Below are positions 1-7,932 of a DNA stretch of 64,000 nt, in pieces. The stretch is from an uncultured Saprospiraceae bacterium (lineage in GTDB: Bacteria; Bacteroidota; Bacteroidia; Chitinophagales; Saprospiraceae), in assembly GCA_937926205.1 (NCBI GenBank), contig CALEYL010000011.1, positions 62,001-126,000 of the forward strand. Reading direction: 5' to 3'. Below the pieces are notes generated by a model, which searched no databases, had not been told where the DNA came from, and saw nothing but the letters and a program-made list of their open reading frames with translations. Numbering within the stretch: the first letter of the stretch is position 1; each line of letters opens with the position of its first letter. Both the position numbers and the translations under genes were made by a program.

Positions 1-435
1 AATTGGGGTGAACAGGCCGGGGATGGAAACAGAGGCGCGCAAAGCCGAATAAAGGCTACCTTTCCTGAAGTAAACCTCTTTCATGGTCATCATATCGGTA
101 GCCACTGCAGTGAACGGAATCTTCATATTTTCAATGAGTTGCTCACCGGTTATTTCCTGCATTTTACTAAAAACGCGTTCTCCCTTAATAAACCCTTTCC
201 GGGTCAGGGTAAAATCCATGAGGTTGAACACGCCGGTCCAGTTGAGTTTGAGCAACCAATCGGTATAGGCTTCTAAATAGCCCCCACAATACATCCCGCC
301 AACCACAGCTCCCATCGAACAGCCGGCTACTTCACAAATATCGTAACCGTCGCGTTCGAGCATTTCGATGACGCCGATGTGTGCAATACCGCGTGCCCCT
401 CCGCTACCCAGCACGAGGTGGGCTTTCTTTTTCAT
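1..435 (-). CDS. Patatin-like phospholipase, N-terminal part (runs off the window)
   Basis: This gene starts at 435 on the minus strand and leaves the window at base 1, so only its first 145 codons are visible. The protein opens with the glycine-rich oxyanion-hole motif GSGGARG (residues 10-16) and has the nucleophile-elbow motif GCSMG (38-42, Ser40), the hallmarks of the patatin/RssA-type serine lipase fold. The family hydrolyses acyl ester bonds of lipids with a Ser-Asp dyad; the Asp would lie outside the window. There is no signal peptide, so a cytoplasmic or membrane-associated esterase is likely. One base separates it from the stop of the upstream oxidoreductase gene (437-1831), so the two are probably co-transcribed. 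The substrate cannot be told from sequence. Confidence 0.9.
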   Translation of the reverse strand, partial: MKKKAHLVLGSGGARGIAHIGVIEMLERDGYDICEVAGCSMGAVVGGMYCGGYLEAYTDWLLKLNWTGVFNLMDFTLTRKGFIKGERVFSKMQEITGEQLIENMKIPFTAVATDMMTMKEVYFRKGSLYSALRASVSIPGLFTPI

Positions 436-436
436 A

Positions 437-1831
437 TCACAGTTTCACTTGTTCTACCGTTTTGTTGTGCCGGCTTTTTTCTGCCATAAAACCCATCAGG
501 TGGCTTTCCATCGAGGCATCCAGCGTTGAGGTCAGCAGGTTGGCATCCTGTTTCTCAACGGCCTGCAACCAGTCGCGCACCAGGCCCCAGTCGCCGCCGG
601 CATGTCCGGATTTGATGGCTGCATTTTCATTGGCATTCCACTTCGTGATTTCACCGGTGCGGAAATCGGCCACGTACAGATCGTTCTCATCGCCAACGAT
701 GTCTCCCATGGAGCCCATGATGCGTGTGCGACGACCAGCATAATTGGTAAACGCTTCCATGCTGAAGTTGACCGTAATGTTGCCTTCAAATTCCATCGAC
801 ACGATCTGATGGTCGGGTACATCGTTGTCGCAGCGGTACACACAACGGCCATAGGGGCCTTCTTTCAGGTTCTTCATGATGGCGTCGCCATGCAGGGCTT
901 TGTCTTCCGGTAGGTCGAAATGGTGCAGGTAGGTGCGCTCGCGGTGGTAAATGCGCAGCGCAGAATAAGGGCAGGTGCTTTCAATGGCGCAACCGTCGGT
1001 GCAACGGGCGGTGCTTCCCTCCGGTGCATTTTCAGCCCGGAACCATTTCAGGGATCCGAAGGAACTGACGTAGTTGCAGTTTTTTCCCAGCCACCAGCGC
1101 AGGATGTCTAAGTCGTGGCAGGATTTGGCCAGGATGATGGGATTGGTATCTTTTTCACGGCGCCAGTTGCCGCGCACATAGGAATGCGACATGTGCCGAT
1201 GTTGAATCGGCTCCAGGTGTTGTACGCTGATGACCTCGCCCAAAACCCCCGAATCGATCACCTCTTTAATCTTGCGGTAATAGGGAGAATAGCGCAATAC
1301 GTGGCAGACCGCCACAATGCGCTTGTATTTTTTGGCTTGCGCCAGAATATCACTGCACTCTTTCCAGCTTTGTGCTATCGGTTTTTCCAGCAAAAGATCA
1401 TACCCCATTTCCAGGGCACGCATGGCCGGGCCATAGTGCAAAGGGTCGGGCGTGGTGATGATGACCGCATCGGCAAACTTGGGCACGTCAAAAACATGTT
1501 CCCAGGTCACGAAGCGGTTTTTAGCTTCGATGTTGTGCTTTTTGGCATAGCGCTCATTGCGCAGCGGAATGGGTTCAGCTACGCCCACAATGTCGAGTTC
1601 ATCGGGGTGTTCGAGGCTGTAGTTGCCATAAACATTGCCCCGGTTGCCGGCGCCCAGAACAATAGCGGTGATTTTGCGTGCAGGTTTTGGATACGCCGCC
1701 AGCGCATCGTCATCGCCGTATGTTTTTTCAATGAGCGGGATATTTGCCCAGGTGGAAGCAGGCACAGCGCCTCCCAGTGAAATGAGCCCCATTGCGCGGA
1801 GCAGTTCTCTTCTCGACCAATCCTTTTGCAT
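437..1831 (-). CDS. Gfo/Idh/MocA family oxidoreductase with Tat signal
   Basis: A 464-residue NAD(P)-dependent oxidoreductase of the Gfo/Idh/MocA family, which usually acts on sugars, inositols or their derivatives. The N-terminus carries a twin-arginine motif (SRRELL, residues 6-11) followed by a hydrophobic stretch, so export in folded form with bound cofactor is expected, as is common for Bacteroidota members of the family. The Rossmann motif GAGNRG lies at 60-65 and the family EKP motif at 149-151, where the Lys is the usual catalytic residue. A cysteine-rich segment around 277-296 (pattern CxxxCxxxxxC) is typical of a secreted subfamily. It is the first gene of a likely two-gene unit with the patatin gene, one base downstream. 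The substrate is unknown. Confidence 0.9.
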   Translation of the reverse strand: MQKDWSRRELLRAMGLISLGGAVPASTWANIPLIEKTYGDDDALAAYPKPARKITAIVLGAGNRGNVYGNYSLEHPDELDIVGVAEPIPLRNERYAKKHNIEAKNRFVTWEHVFDVPKFADAVIITTPDPLHYGPAMRALEMGYDLLLEKPIAQSWKECSDILAQAKKYKRIVAVCHVLRYSPYYRKIKEVIDSGVLGEVISVQHLEPIQHRHMSHSYVRGNWRREKDTNPIILAKSCHDLDILRWWLGKNCNYVSSFGSLKWFRAENAPEGSTARCTDGCAIESTCPYSALRIYHRERTYLHHFDLPEDKALHGDAIMKNLKEGPYGRCVYRCDNDVPDHQIVSMEFEGNITVNFSMEAFTNYAGRRTRIMGSMGDIVGDENDLYVADFRTGEITKWNANENAAIKSGHAGGDWGLVRDWLQAVEKQDANLLTSTLDASMESHLMGFMAEKSRHNKTVEQVKL

Positions 1832-1858
1832 GGCAGGATGTTTTATGTTGATGAATCA

Positions 1859-1978
1859 TGTCTGACTTTAGCGTCCGATAGCTGCGTTATGCTCGGCCCC
1901 AAAATCGGTCATTTACGCAAGTAAAATCCCGTTTTTGGGACAGAACATGCCTTGCTCTCGAACCCAAAAGCGCAGACA
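1859..1978. repeat. 120-bp palindromic repeat element, copy 1
   Basis: The element begins with TGTCTG and ends with its complement CAGACA. It contains a central hairpin whose arms read CCCAAAA ... TTTTGGG and an inner pair ATTTAC/GTAAA. A second copy of exactly the same length lies at 54203-54322, with the stem kept by paired changes. It sits upstream of the Tat oxidoreductase gene (437-1831), in a gene-free stretch from 1832 to 2324. It has no coding potential. Its function is unknown; a non-autonomous mobile element or a structured RNA is possible. Confidence 0.8.
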
Positions 1979-2044
1979 CCGAACTAAACAGACAGGCATT
2001 AAATAGATATTTTCAAGGTTAAGTAACAAAGTTAAAGTGGCTGG

Positions 2045-2087
2045 ACACACCCACACTCACACCCACACTCACACCCACACTCACACC
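2045..2087. repeat. Short tandem repeat, 12-bp unit
   Basis: About three and a half copies of a 12-bp unit made of alternating ACACCC and ACACTC lie in the gap between the 120-bp palindrome and the leader of the gene at 2325. The copies are nearly perfect, so slippage is likely to change their number. No function is apparent. Confidence 0.85.
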
Positions 2088-2171
2088 TTCATTCTCCCTT
2101 CCGGAAATGCGATATTAAAAAGAATTTTATAAACAATAGCATATTTGATTCAGGAAGATATTCTTAGTTTT

Positions 2172-2273
2172 ACCGCGGTGATGAAATTTATCACGGTTAT
2201 CAAGCAAAGCGAAAAACTGACACAGTTTACTCAAGGACATGTTCCCGCGCCATACCGGTGCGGGAATTTTTTT
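2172..2273 (+). promoter_or_regulatory. Leader with two hairpins, the second terminator-like
   Basis: A first hairpin (about 2172-2198, arms GTGAT/ATCAC) is followed by a GC-rich hairpin (2244-2264, arms CCCGC/GCGGG) and a run of seven T (2267-2273). That second structure has the form of an intrinsic terminator and ends about 50 bases before the start chosen for the zinc-ribbon gene at 2325. It could be an attenuator of that gene, or the end of a small RNA made from about 2150. A weak -7-like box ends at about 2149. The reading frame of the downstream gene is open through this stretch, so a longer protein cannot be excluded. Confidence 0.45.
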
Positions 2274-2324
2274 GAGAACATCAGAATGGTTGAGCAGCAA
2301 GCAATGCTGAATAAAATAAAAGTC

Positions 2325-3038
2325 ATGACCCAACTACAGTTACACTGCCCTTCCTGCTCGGCGCTTGTCCATGCCGATGATATTAACATCGCAACAATGG
2401 TGGCCAAGTGCGGTCAATGTCACACTGTTTTTTCTTTTGCAGACCAGTTTCCTGCAGCAGCCTCGGTCCCCGTTTACAGCAAACCTGAGATATTGATGCC
2501 GGTGGGCATTGAAGTGCTGCGCATGTTGAGTGAATTGCAGATTGAAATCAGCTGGCGCAAAACAAGCAACAAATTTTTCCTTTTCTTCACGGCTCTCTGG
2601 AATGCCATTGTTATTCCCATGGCCGTCGTGATCATCATGACCGGTGAATTAAAAATGCTGCTTTTTCTCAGCATTCATCTGAGCGTCGGATTGGGTTTTC
2701 TTTATGCTTCCCTGACAACATTGCTGAATACGACCTACATTTCAGTTAACTCACGACGGCTGGTGGTAGAACACAAACCACTATGGGTTCCGTTTAACCC
2801 TGGCCACGATGTTTCTGCATTCGATATCAAACAATTATATGCCATAAAGTACGAACAGGGTAAATCCAATGGCAGACCGGTATTTGCTTATTCCCTCCAT
2901 CTGGCACTCAAGAACGGGCAGGACCTCAAACTGCTGAAAGGCCTGAAAACCCCCGATCAGGCACAGTATATCGAACAGGAAATTGAACGTTTTCTGAAAA
3001 TTTCGGACGAAATGGTAGAAGGGGAATATCGGATGTAA
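2325..3038 (+). CDS. Zinc-ribbon membrane protein of unknown function
   Basis: The chosen start gives 237 residues and places a four-cysteine zinc ribbon right at the N-terminus (CPSC at 8-11, CGQC at 29-32), the usual arrangement for this type of bacterial protein. The frame is open upstream to 2145, but that part crosses a terminator-like hairpin and looks non-coding. Two adjacent hydrophobic segments (about residues 85-106 and 110-133) form a membrane hairpin. The C-terminal part is soluble, in the style of PH-like domains with alternating beta strands. It stands alone between the repeat region and the convergent wecB gene. No function can be assigned. Confidence 0.8.
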   Translation: MTQLQLHCPSCSALVHADDINIATMVAKCGQCHTVFSFADQFPAAASVPVYSKPEILMPVGIEVLRMLSELQIEISWRKTSNKFFLFFTALWNAIVIPMAVVIIMTGELKMLLFLSIHLSVGLGFLYASLTTLLNTTYISVNSRRLVVEHKPLWVPFNPGHDVSAFDIKQLYAIKYEQGKSNGRPVFAYSLHLALKNGQDLKLLKGLKTPDQAQYIEQEIERFLKISDEMVEGEYRM

Positions 3039-3146
3039 TCCGTTAATTTGGCGTAGCTCTGTTTAAAAAAAGGAGTTGTTTGTGTAAGCTGACCGACCTC
3101 TTCGTTTACATAATTTTTTAACTGCCTCAAATGGAGCTATGGAAAA

Positions 3147-4301
3147 TTACTGTTTATTGAGCATTGAAGCAGCAGTCGGTAACGACCCTACAAACGCCAC
3201 AATCCGCTCACAAGCGCGCCCATCCCCAAACGGATTGACAGAGCAGCGTTCAACCATCGCTTTATACGCTGCCGTATCGTCCATTAAACTTCGGAATGTT
3301 TCTATAATTCCCTCCGGCGAAGTACCCGCCAGCAGCGCCGTTCCCGCTTCTACAGCCTCTGGTCTTTCTGTGTGGTCGCGCAGCACGATCACGGGCTTGC
3401 CCAAAGAAGGCGCTTCTTCCTGAATGCCGCCGCTGTCGGTCAGAATGAGATAAGATTCGGAGAGCAGCCACACAAAAATTTCATAGGGCAGGGCTTGCAT
3501 CAGGCGCATATTGGGTAAGGCCGATAAGGGCTCCAGGACTTTGCCAACTTGCGGATTGGGATGAAGGGGCAACACAAAAATCGCCTCCGGGTAGCGCAAA
3601 GCCAGGTTGGAAAGCGCTTGCTGCATGCCCGCTAATGTTGCGCCCTGGTTTTCCCGTCGGTGCAGGGTGACGAGCACCAAACGGCGCTTGCCCAGGTCGA
3701 GTTGTTGCCGAAACGCCTTTAGCGCCGGGCTTTCCGATGCTTCAATATGTGCCTTTGCCCAAAGCAGCGCATCTATGCCTGTATTGCCGTTCACAAGGAT
3801 ATGAGCATCCAAAACGCCTTCATGCAACAGGTTTTGGCGTGCCGCTTCCGTTGGCGCAAAATGGTAAGTGGCCATTTTGCTGATGGCCGTTCGGTTGAAT
3901 TCTTCCGGAAACGGACTTCGGAACTGGCCAGTGCGCAACCCCGCTTCTACATGCGCCACCCGAATGCCGGCATAAAAAGCAGCCAGCGCCCCGCAAAAAG
4001 CAGTCGTCGTGTCGCCCTGTACAAAAACCAGATCGGGTTGCTCGTTTTGAACCACCTTTTCCAAAGCTGGGAGGAGTGCTGCTGTCAAACCGGACAGACT
4101 TTGATTTTCCAGCATTACCGCAAGGTTATCATCCGGGATGATCCCGAAAAAATCCAGCGCCTGTTGCGCCAGCTCCCTGTGTTGCCCGCTAAAACAAACC
4201 CTGCACTCATACGCAGCAGAAGCCCGCCTGAACGCATGGATCAGTGGCGCCAGTTTGATGGCTTCCGGCCGGGTACCAAGGATGAAAAGGAGTTTGGGCA
4301 T
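3147..4301 (-). CDS. wecB: UDP-N-acetylglucosamine 2-epimerase (non-hydrolysing)
   Basis: A 384-residue enzyme that interconverts UDP-GlcNAc and UDP-ManNAc for surface polysaccharide synthesis in the cytoplasm. The start at 4301 gives the classic N-terminus MPKLLFILGTRPEAIKLAPL; the frame continues upstream, but 12 extra residues have no family counterpart. Family motifs visible are QGDTTTA with the catalytic Asp, HVEAGLRTG, PEEFNR, LVTLHRREN with the catalytic His, and the UDP-binding TDSGGIQEEAPSLGKPV. Length matches the family (about 375-385). No other polysaccharide genes are adjacent, so it is an orphan here, supplying a precursor to a cluster elsewhere. Confidence 0.96.
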   Translation of the reverse strand: MPKLLFILGTRPEAIKLAPLIHAFRRASAAYECRVCFSGQHRELAQQALDFFGIIPDDNLAVMLENQSLSGLTAALLPALEKVVQNEQPDLVFVQGDTTTAFCGALAAFYAGIRVAHVEAGLRTGQFRSPFPEEFNRTAISKMATYHFAPTEAARQNLLHEGVLDAHILVNGNTGIDALLWAKAHIEASESPALKAFRQQLDLGKRRLVLVTLHRRENQGATLAGMQQALSNLALRYPEAIFVLPLHPNPQVGKVLEPLSALPNMRLMQALPYEIFVWLLSESYLILTDSGGIQEEAPSLGKPVIVLRDHTERPEAVEAGTALLAGTSPEGIIETFRSLMDDTAAYKAMVERCSVNPFGDGRACERIVAFVGSLPTAASMLNKQ

Positions 4302-4330
4302 GGAAGTTTTATGTAGCGATGAATGTAGAG

Positions 4331-4456
4331 GTGACACTGTTCGTTGAGCGAAGTCGAAACGAAAAGGTGTTACCTCTGAGCAAGCAAACTGTCACGGTGA
4401 CACCGTTCGTTGAGCGAAGTCGAAACGAAAGGTGTTACCTCTGAGCAAGCAGACTG
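4331..4456. repeat. Two tandem copies of a 60-bp repeat upstream of wecB
   Basis: Copy 1 (4331-4391) and copy 2 (4397-4456) differ at only a few positions. Each contains GTTCGTTGAGCGAAGTCGAA and then GGTGTTACCTCTGAGC, beginning with GTGACAC. Similar GGTGACACC/GGTRTTACC words occur at 58082-58108. The pair lies directly upstream of wecB, in its likely promoter region, so it may influence expression or simply be an insertion hot spot. Confidence 0.85.
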
Positions 4457-4459
4457 CCG

Positions 4460-4560
4460 AAGAGGGTGTCTCAAAAGGCAATATGCAAATGGGCAAATTA
4501 GGTATTGCAAATGAAGATTATTTGAATTCGCCAATTTGCTTTTTTGCCCCTTGCTAATTT
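4460..4560. repeat. Interspersed GGCAAA-type intergenic repeat, copy 1
   Basis: AT-rich DNA built from words such as GGCAAATTAG, GCAAATG and CCAATTTGC, starting with GTGTCTCAAAAGGCA. The same words recur between genes at 8770-8875, 37480-37599, 44885-44945, 52215-52390 and 58139-58370. This copy lacks the CCCGCT/AGCGGG palindrome seen in several others. Non-coding. Confidence 0.6.
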
Positions 4561-4563
4561 CTC

Positions 4564-4899
4564 TTAAAGTTCCCACCCGTCCTCCAATTGCTCCGGACGG
4601 TAATGCTTCTTCGTATAAGCCCGTCGTTTCTGCCGTTCGATGATCAGCCGGGCAAGGGCAATATTCGGCGCTTCTTCAGCCAGGGGCGAAAGTGCTTCAT
4701 TTACTTTTCGTTCGTCCACATCGAGTCGATACATCAGACTGAGCAGGTATTCCAGACGGTACTCGATCATATCGGCGATGCAATTGGAAAGCGCCCGCAG
4801 CAGTGCTTCTTCTGTCATTTCCGGCTCTGAAACGGGTGCCAGTTCAAAGTCCTGAGACACCAAAGCTGCCGTGTCTTCAATAATGTGCCTGTCTTCCAT
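4564..4899 (-). CDS. Small conserved hypothetical protein
   Basis: A 111-residue acidic protein beginning MEDRHIIEDTAALVS. It is predicted to be mostly helical, with no membrane segment or signal peptide. The middle carries two amphipathic helices (about 30-65) and the C-terminus is basic and aromatic (RRAYTKKHYRPEQLEDGWEL). The frame has a normal codon pattern and ATG start, and it lies between the wecB upstream region and the flavoenzyme gene (gap 73 bp), both on the same strand. I do not recognise the family. A regulatory or adaptor role is conceivable but unsupported. Confidence 0.65.
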   Translation of the reverse strand: MEDRHIIEDTAALVSQDFELAPVSEPEMTEEALLRALSNCIADMIEYRLEYLLSLMYRLDVDERKVNEALSPLAEEAPNIALARLIIERQKRRAYTKKHYRPEQLEDGWEL

Positions 4900-4972
4900 A
4901 TTTCTTTATTGTACTGCGGAACTCCGGTTCAGCGAACAAGCTCTTAGCCATTCAAAAGGCATTCAAAAGTAC

Positions 4973-6268
4973 TTATGATTTCTGCCGCAAATTCTCCGGG
5001 CCAATCTCCGCAACAGATCGGCATCCCGACAAGCGCATGGTCAGTTCAAAATCAGCGAGCAGGTTTTCCAGCACTTCTCGAACCCCGGCTTCCCCGGCAA
5101 GGGCCAGTCCATAAACATAAGGCCGGCCGAGGCACACTGCTTTTGCGCCAAGCGCCAGGGCTTTAAATACATCAGCACCGCTGCGGATACCGCTGTCCAT
5201 CAACACCGGAATTTGCCCCTTTACTGCGGCCACCACTTCCGGCAGCGCTTCAATGGCCGATATGGCCCCGTCCACCTGTCGCCCCCCGTGGTTGGAAACA
5301 ATGAGCCCGTCTATGCCGTGATCCAGGGCAAGGCGCGCATCATCAGCGTGCAGGATGCCTTTTAGTAAAATCGGCAGTTTGGTCTGCTGGCGCAAAAAGG
5401 CCAGATCGCTCCAGTTTAAAGAGGGGTTGGTGTAAATATTAATGAATTTGCGTACGGCTTTTAATGCTCGACCCGAACGCAAATTTCCAACCATGCCTCC
5501 CGGATAGGCGCGCAACAATTCTGACAAGGAAACCAGGGTATCCCAGGTCAGGCGACGCTTTGGTTGCACCTGCTGCTCTTCGTCAGGCTCATCCAGCAAG
5601 CGTTGAAAAACCGGATCAGAAGTGTACTGCGCGATGCCTTTACCACGCAAAAATGGCAGGTATGCCATGTCCAGGTCGCGCGTGCGCCACCCAAGCATTG
5701 TCGTATCCAGTGTGATGACAATGGCGCTGCAACCGCAGGCTTCTGCCCTTTGGGCAAAACTGGCCACCAGTTCATTCGACTTGCTCCAGTACAACTGAAA
5801 CCAGCGATGGCCATCACCCATAGCCCGGGCGACCCCTTCCATGGGGACCGAGGCCTGATTTGATAAAATCATCGGAATGCCAAGAGCGGCCGCTGCCCGA
5901 CCAACAGCCAGATCTGCTTTTCGGTGAGCCATTTCCAATACGCCTATGGGCGCGGTCAGCAAAGGTGCAGGCAGTTGCATGCCCAGTAATTCTGTTCGCA
6001 AATCGCAGTGAGACACATCGCGCAACATCCGGGGCACAATCTGCCATTTTCCGAAGCCATCCCGGTTTTGGAGTGCCGTACGTTCGATGCCGGCGCTTCC
6101 GGCAACATAGGCAAAAGCTTCCGGCGTCATTTTTTCTTTGGCCAGCAGTTCCAGTTCGTCGGGATGAATGGGGATGGTCGGCCGTTTTCCACTGATGCCG
6201 GCCAGATAAATGCCTTTTTGCCGTTCTAAGGCTGAAAAAGGTGTTTTTAAAGTATGGTTGTCCGGCAT
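4973..6268 (-). CDS. FMN-dependent alpha-hydroxy-acid oxidising enzyme, lactate 2-monooxygenase-like
   Basis: A 431-residue member of the L-lactate dehydrogenase/glycolate oxidase TIM-barrel family that oxidises 2-hydroxy acids using FMN. The active-site block SNHGGRQVDGAISA, with the catalytic His and substrate-binding Arg, and the phosphate-binding block LMDSGIRSGADVFKALALGA are both clear. The long N-terminal segment and the RMLRDVSHCDLRTELLG block resemble lactate 2-monooxygenase and its relatives more than membrane-bound LldD. The start at 6268 (MPDNHTLKTPFSALERQ) was preferred over 6307 because the 13 extra residues have no family match. It is monocistronic between a hypothetical gene and a palindromic repeat. 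The exact substrate is uncertain. Confidence 0.88.
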   Translation of the reverse strand: MPDNHTLKTPFSALERQKGIYLAGISGKRPTIPIHPDELELLAKEKMTPEAFAYVAGSAGIERTALQNRDGFGKWQIVPRMLRDVSHCDLRTELLGMQLPAPLLTAPIGVLEMAHRKADLAVGRAAAALGIPMILSNQASVPMEGVARAMGDGHRWFQLYWSKSNELVASFAQRAEACGCSAIVITLDTTMLGWRTRDLDMAYLPFLRGKGIAQYTSDPVFQRLLDEPDEEQQVQPKRRLTWDTLVSLSELLRAYPGGMVGNLRSGRALKAVRKFINIYTNPSLNWSDLAFLRQQTKLPILLKGILHADDARLALDHGIDGLIVSNHGGRQVDGAISAIEALPEVVAAVKGQIPVLMDSGIRSGADVFKALALGAKAVCLGRPYVYGLALAGEAGVREVLENLLADFELTMRLSGCRSVAEIGPENLRQKS

Positions 6269-6321
6269 AGACAGATCTTTTAATAAATCACATGATGCGT
6301 GTGACAATTTAAGTCAGAAGA

Positions 6322-6515
6322 AGTCTAAGGGTTTGTTCGGGTTTTCATGGCGGAGCGAGAGCGAGGGAATTTTATTTTAGACCAGGCGGGTTTTGTAGGC
6401 GTAGCCGGCAGCTACGGTGAAAAATCCAACGCAGCCCGCCTGCCGGCCGGCAGGAATAAAATAAAATTTGCCGTTCGTAGCCCGATGATGAATCCCAAAC
6501 AAGCTCTTATAGACA
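6322..6515. repeat. Palindromic intergenic element with long imperfect inverted ends
   Basis: The left arm (about 6330-6392) and right arm (about 6432-6510) are inverted copies. Both contain TTTTATTTTA, GTTTG(T/T)(C/T)GGG and GGCGGG in the same order when the right arm is reversed. The right arm includes the perfect palindrome CCTGCCGGCCGGCAGG at 6439-6454, which the left arm lacks. The middle holds a small stem GTAGCCGGCAGCTAC. This accounts for most of the gene-free stretch 6269-6631. It looks like a non-autonomous miniature element; no open frame is present. Confidence 0.75.
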
Positions 6516-6631
6516 AAGATGCTAATTTTTTGGTGTGAACCGTGAAAAACTGCCGCTGCAATTTTTTTGAAAAGTCATTAAACGTTTACTTTTGAAGGCA
6601 GTCATTGATTTTGTAACAAAACCATATACAT

Positions 6632-7075
6632 ATGAAAATTCAGGCATTTCCCTTTCGCCCTTTCCTGATCGCTTTTGTATTCGGAGGCATGTTTTTCCTG
6701 ATGCCGGCAACCTCACACGCTCAGGTTATTGACAAAGACAAAGTAGAAGACGTGGCCGATAAAGCTGAGAACAAAATGGATCGCAGGGAAAACAAGCGCG
6801 ACCGCAAAGAAAACAAGCGCGACCGCAAAGAAGACCGCCGCGATGCCCGTGAAGACGCCCGCGACGCCCGTGAGGATGTTCGCGATGCAAAACACGATGG
6901 CGGCAAACTTGATAAGATGGAAGATGTACGCGATCGCAAAGAAGACGTGCGTGACCGCAAGGAAGACGTACGCGATCGTAAAGAAGATGTTCGTGACCGT
7001 AAAGAAAATGTACGGGATCGTAAAGAAAACAAGCGCGACCGCAAAGAAAACAAGCGCGACCGCAAGAATGGATAA
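6632..7075 (+). CDS. Secreted charged protein with RDRKEDV heptad repeats
   Basis: A 147-residue protein with a clear signal peptide (residues 1-31, ending THAQ-like SHAQ) followed by an almost purely charged region. From about residue 49 the sequence repeats the seven-residue unit RDRKEDV/RDRKENK, some 13 times in all, broken once by KHDGGKLDKM. Such alternating Arg/Lys and Glu/Asp strings normally form a long single alpha-helix or coiled coil. The DNA units vary at synonymous positions (CGC/CGT/CGG, GAC/GAT, AAA/AAG), so the repeat has been maintained as protein for a while. It has no close family I can name; a periplasmic spacer or nucleic-acid or surface-binding role is possible. Monocistronic. 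Confidence 0.85.
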   Translation: MKIQAFPFRPFLIAFVFGGMFFLMPATSHAQVIDKDKVEDVADKAENKMDRRENKRDRKENKRDRKEDRRDAREDARDAREDVRDAKHDGGKLDKMEDVRDRKEDVRDRKEDVRDRKEDVRDRKENVRDRKENKRDRKENKRDRKNG

Positions 7076-7272
7076 TTATTTCGAGTATGCTTTCGAATGC
7101 CCGGGACCTCTAAAGTTTCGGGCATTTGTTGTTTTATCCGGCAGGTTTATCTGGCAAGCTTCCGTATTTACCCTGTTATTCATGTTGAAAAATAATTGAT
7201 GTTTGAAGGTGTACCTCGCGATTTCCATTAGTACATTTGTTTCATTAACCATTAACCTAAAACTGTATTGTT

Positions 7273-7755
7273 ATGAGAAAAGTCATCTTCACAATGGTTT
7301 TGGCATTGGGTTTTACCTTTGCCGCGTATTCCCAAAATTACAATTCGGCAATCGGTTTGCGTCTTGGCTATCCGGTTTCCGTGTCGTACAAGCAATTCAT
7401 TAGCGAACCGGGCGCGATTGAGGTTTTTGCAGGCTTTCGTTCCTATGCATTCTATGGTTGGTTCAACATTGGCGCTACTTACCAGCACCATTCGCCAATT
7501 ACCAGTGTGGATGGCCTGAGCTGGTTTGCCGGTGGCGGACTTTCTGCTTTTTTCTGGAATTACGACGATGGGTTCATTGGCGCTGATTCCAACACCAGTA
7601 TTGGTGTATTGGGGGCATTAGGGCTGGACTACAAATTTGAAACTGCTCCCGTAAACGTTTCGTTAGACTGGCTCCCTATTTTCTTTGTCAACGGCTATGG
7701 CAGCGGTTTTGGTGGAGGCTACGGCGCTTTGAGTGTGCGCTATGTGCTCAAATAA
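7273..7755 (+). CDS. Small outer-membrane beta-barrel-like protein
   Basis: A 160-residue protein with a signal peptide (1-20, cut after AAYS) and alternating hydrophobic/polar strands rich in Gly, Tyr and Phe that end in an aromatic-containing strand (LSVRYVLK). This fits an eight-stranded outer-membrane barrel of the OmpW/PorT-like type common in Bacteroidota. The gene starts at ATG 7273 and ends just before a terminator at 7807-7838. It stands alone. No specific ligand or function can be deduced. Confidence 0.8.
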   Translation: MRKVIFTMVLALGFTFAAYSQNYNSAIGLRLGYPVSVSYKQFISEPGAIEVFAGFRSYAFYGWFNIGATYQHHSPITSVDGLSWFAGGGLSAFFWNYDDGFIGADSNTSIGVLGALGLDYKFETAPVNVSLDWLPIFFVNGYGSGFGGGYGALSVRYVLK

Positions 7756-7806
7756 CATCCGAAAATAGGATTCATTCGACGTTAAGTTACAGGCGTCCGA
7801 CGTAAA

Positions 7807-7838
7807 AATGGCTTCCTCCTGATCCAGAGGAAGCCATT
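7807..7838 (+). terminator. Intrinsic terminator of the outer-membrane protein gene
   Basis: Perfect 12-bp stem (AATGGCTTCCTC at 7807-7818 with GAGGAAGCCATT at 7827-7838) followed by TTGTTGTT. It lies about 50 bp after the stop at 7755. Confidence 0.8.
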
Positions 7839-7874
7839 TGTTGTTATGGTATTTGTAATTGGTCATCATCCCTG

Positions 7875-7904
7875 TTTGTTGTGCAAAAAAATTGCTTTAT
7901 CTTG
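7875..7904 (+). promoter_or_regulatory. Candidate Bacteroidota promoter for the Bax-inhibitor-1 gene
   Basis: A TTTG box at 7875-7878 (the -33 element) is followed after 19 bases by TATCTTG at 7898-7904, one base short of the -7 consensus TAnnTTTG. It would start a transcript near 7911, about 20 bases before the ATG at 7933, which supports that start over the longer open frame. Confidence 0.45.
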
Positions 7905-7932
7905 CAGGGACAAAATCAAAACCTTTCAACGT

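Noticed and set aside
2045..2087. Regular short repeats that could suggest a CRISPR array
   Set aside because: The 12-bp units are contiguous with no unique spacers, and no cas genes are present.
6721..7125. Long minus-strand open frame with LRSRLFS repeats
   Set aside because: It is the antisense of the RDRKEDV repeat gene; the plus strand has a signal peptide and synonymous variation, which fits coding on that strand.
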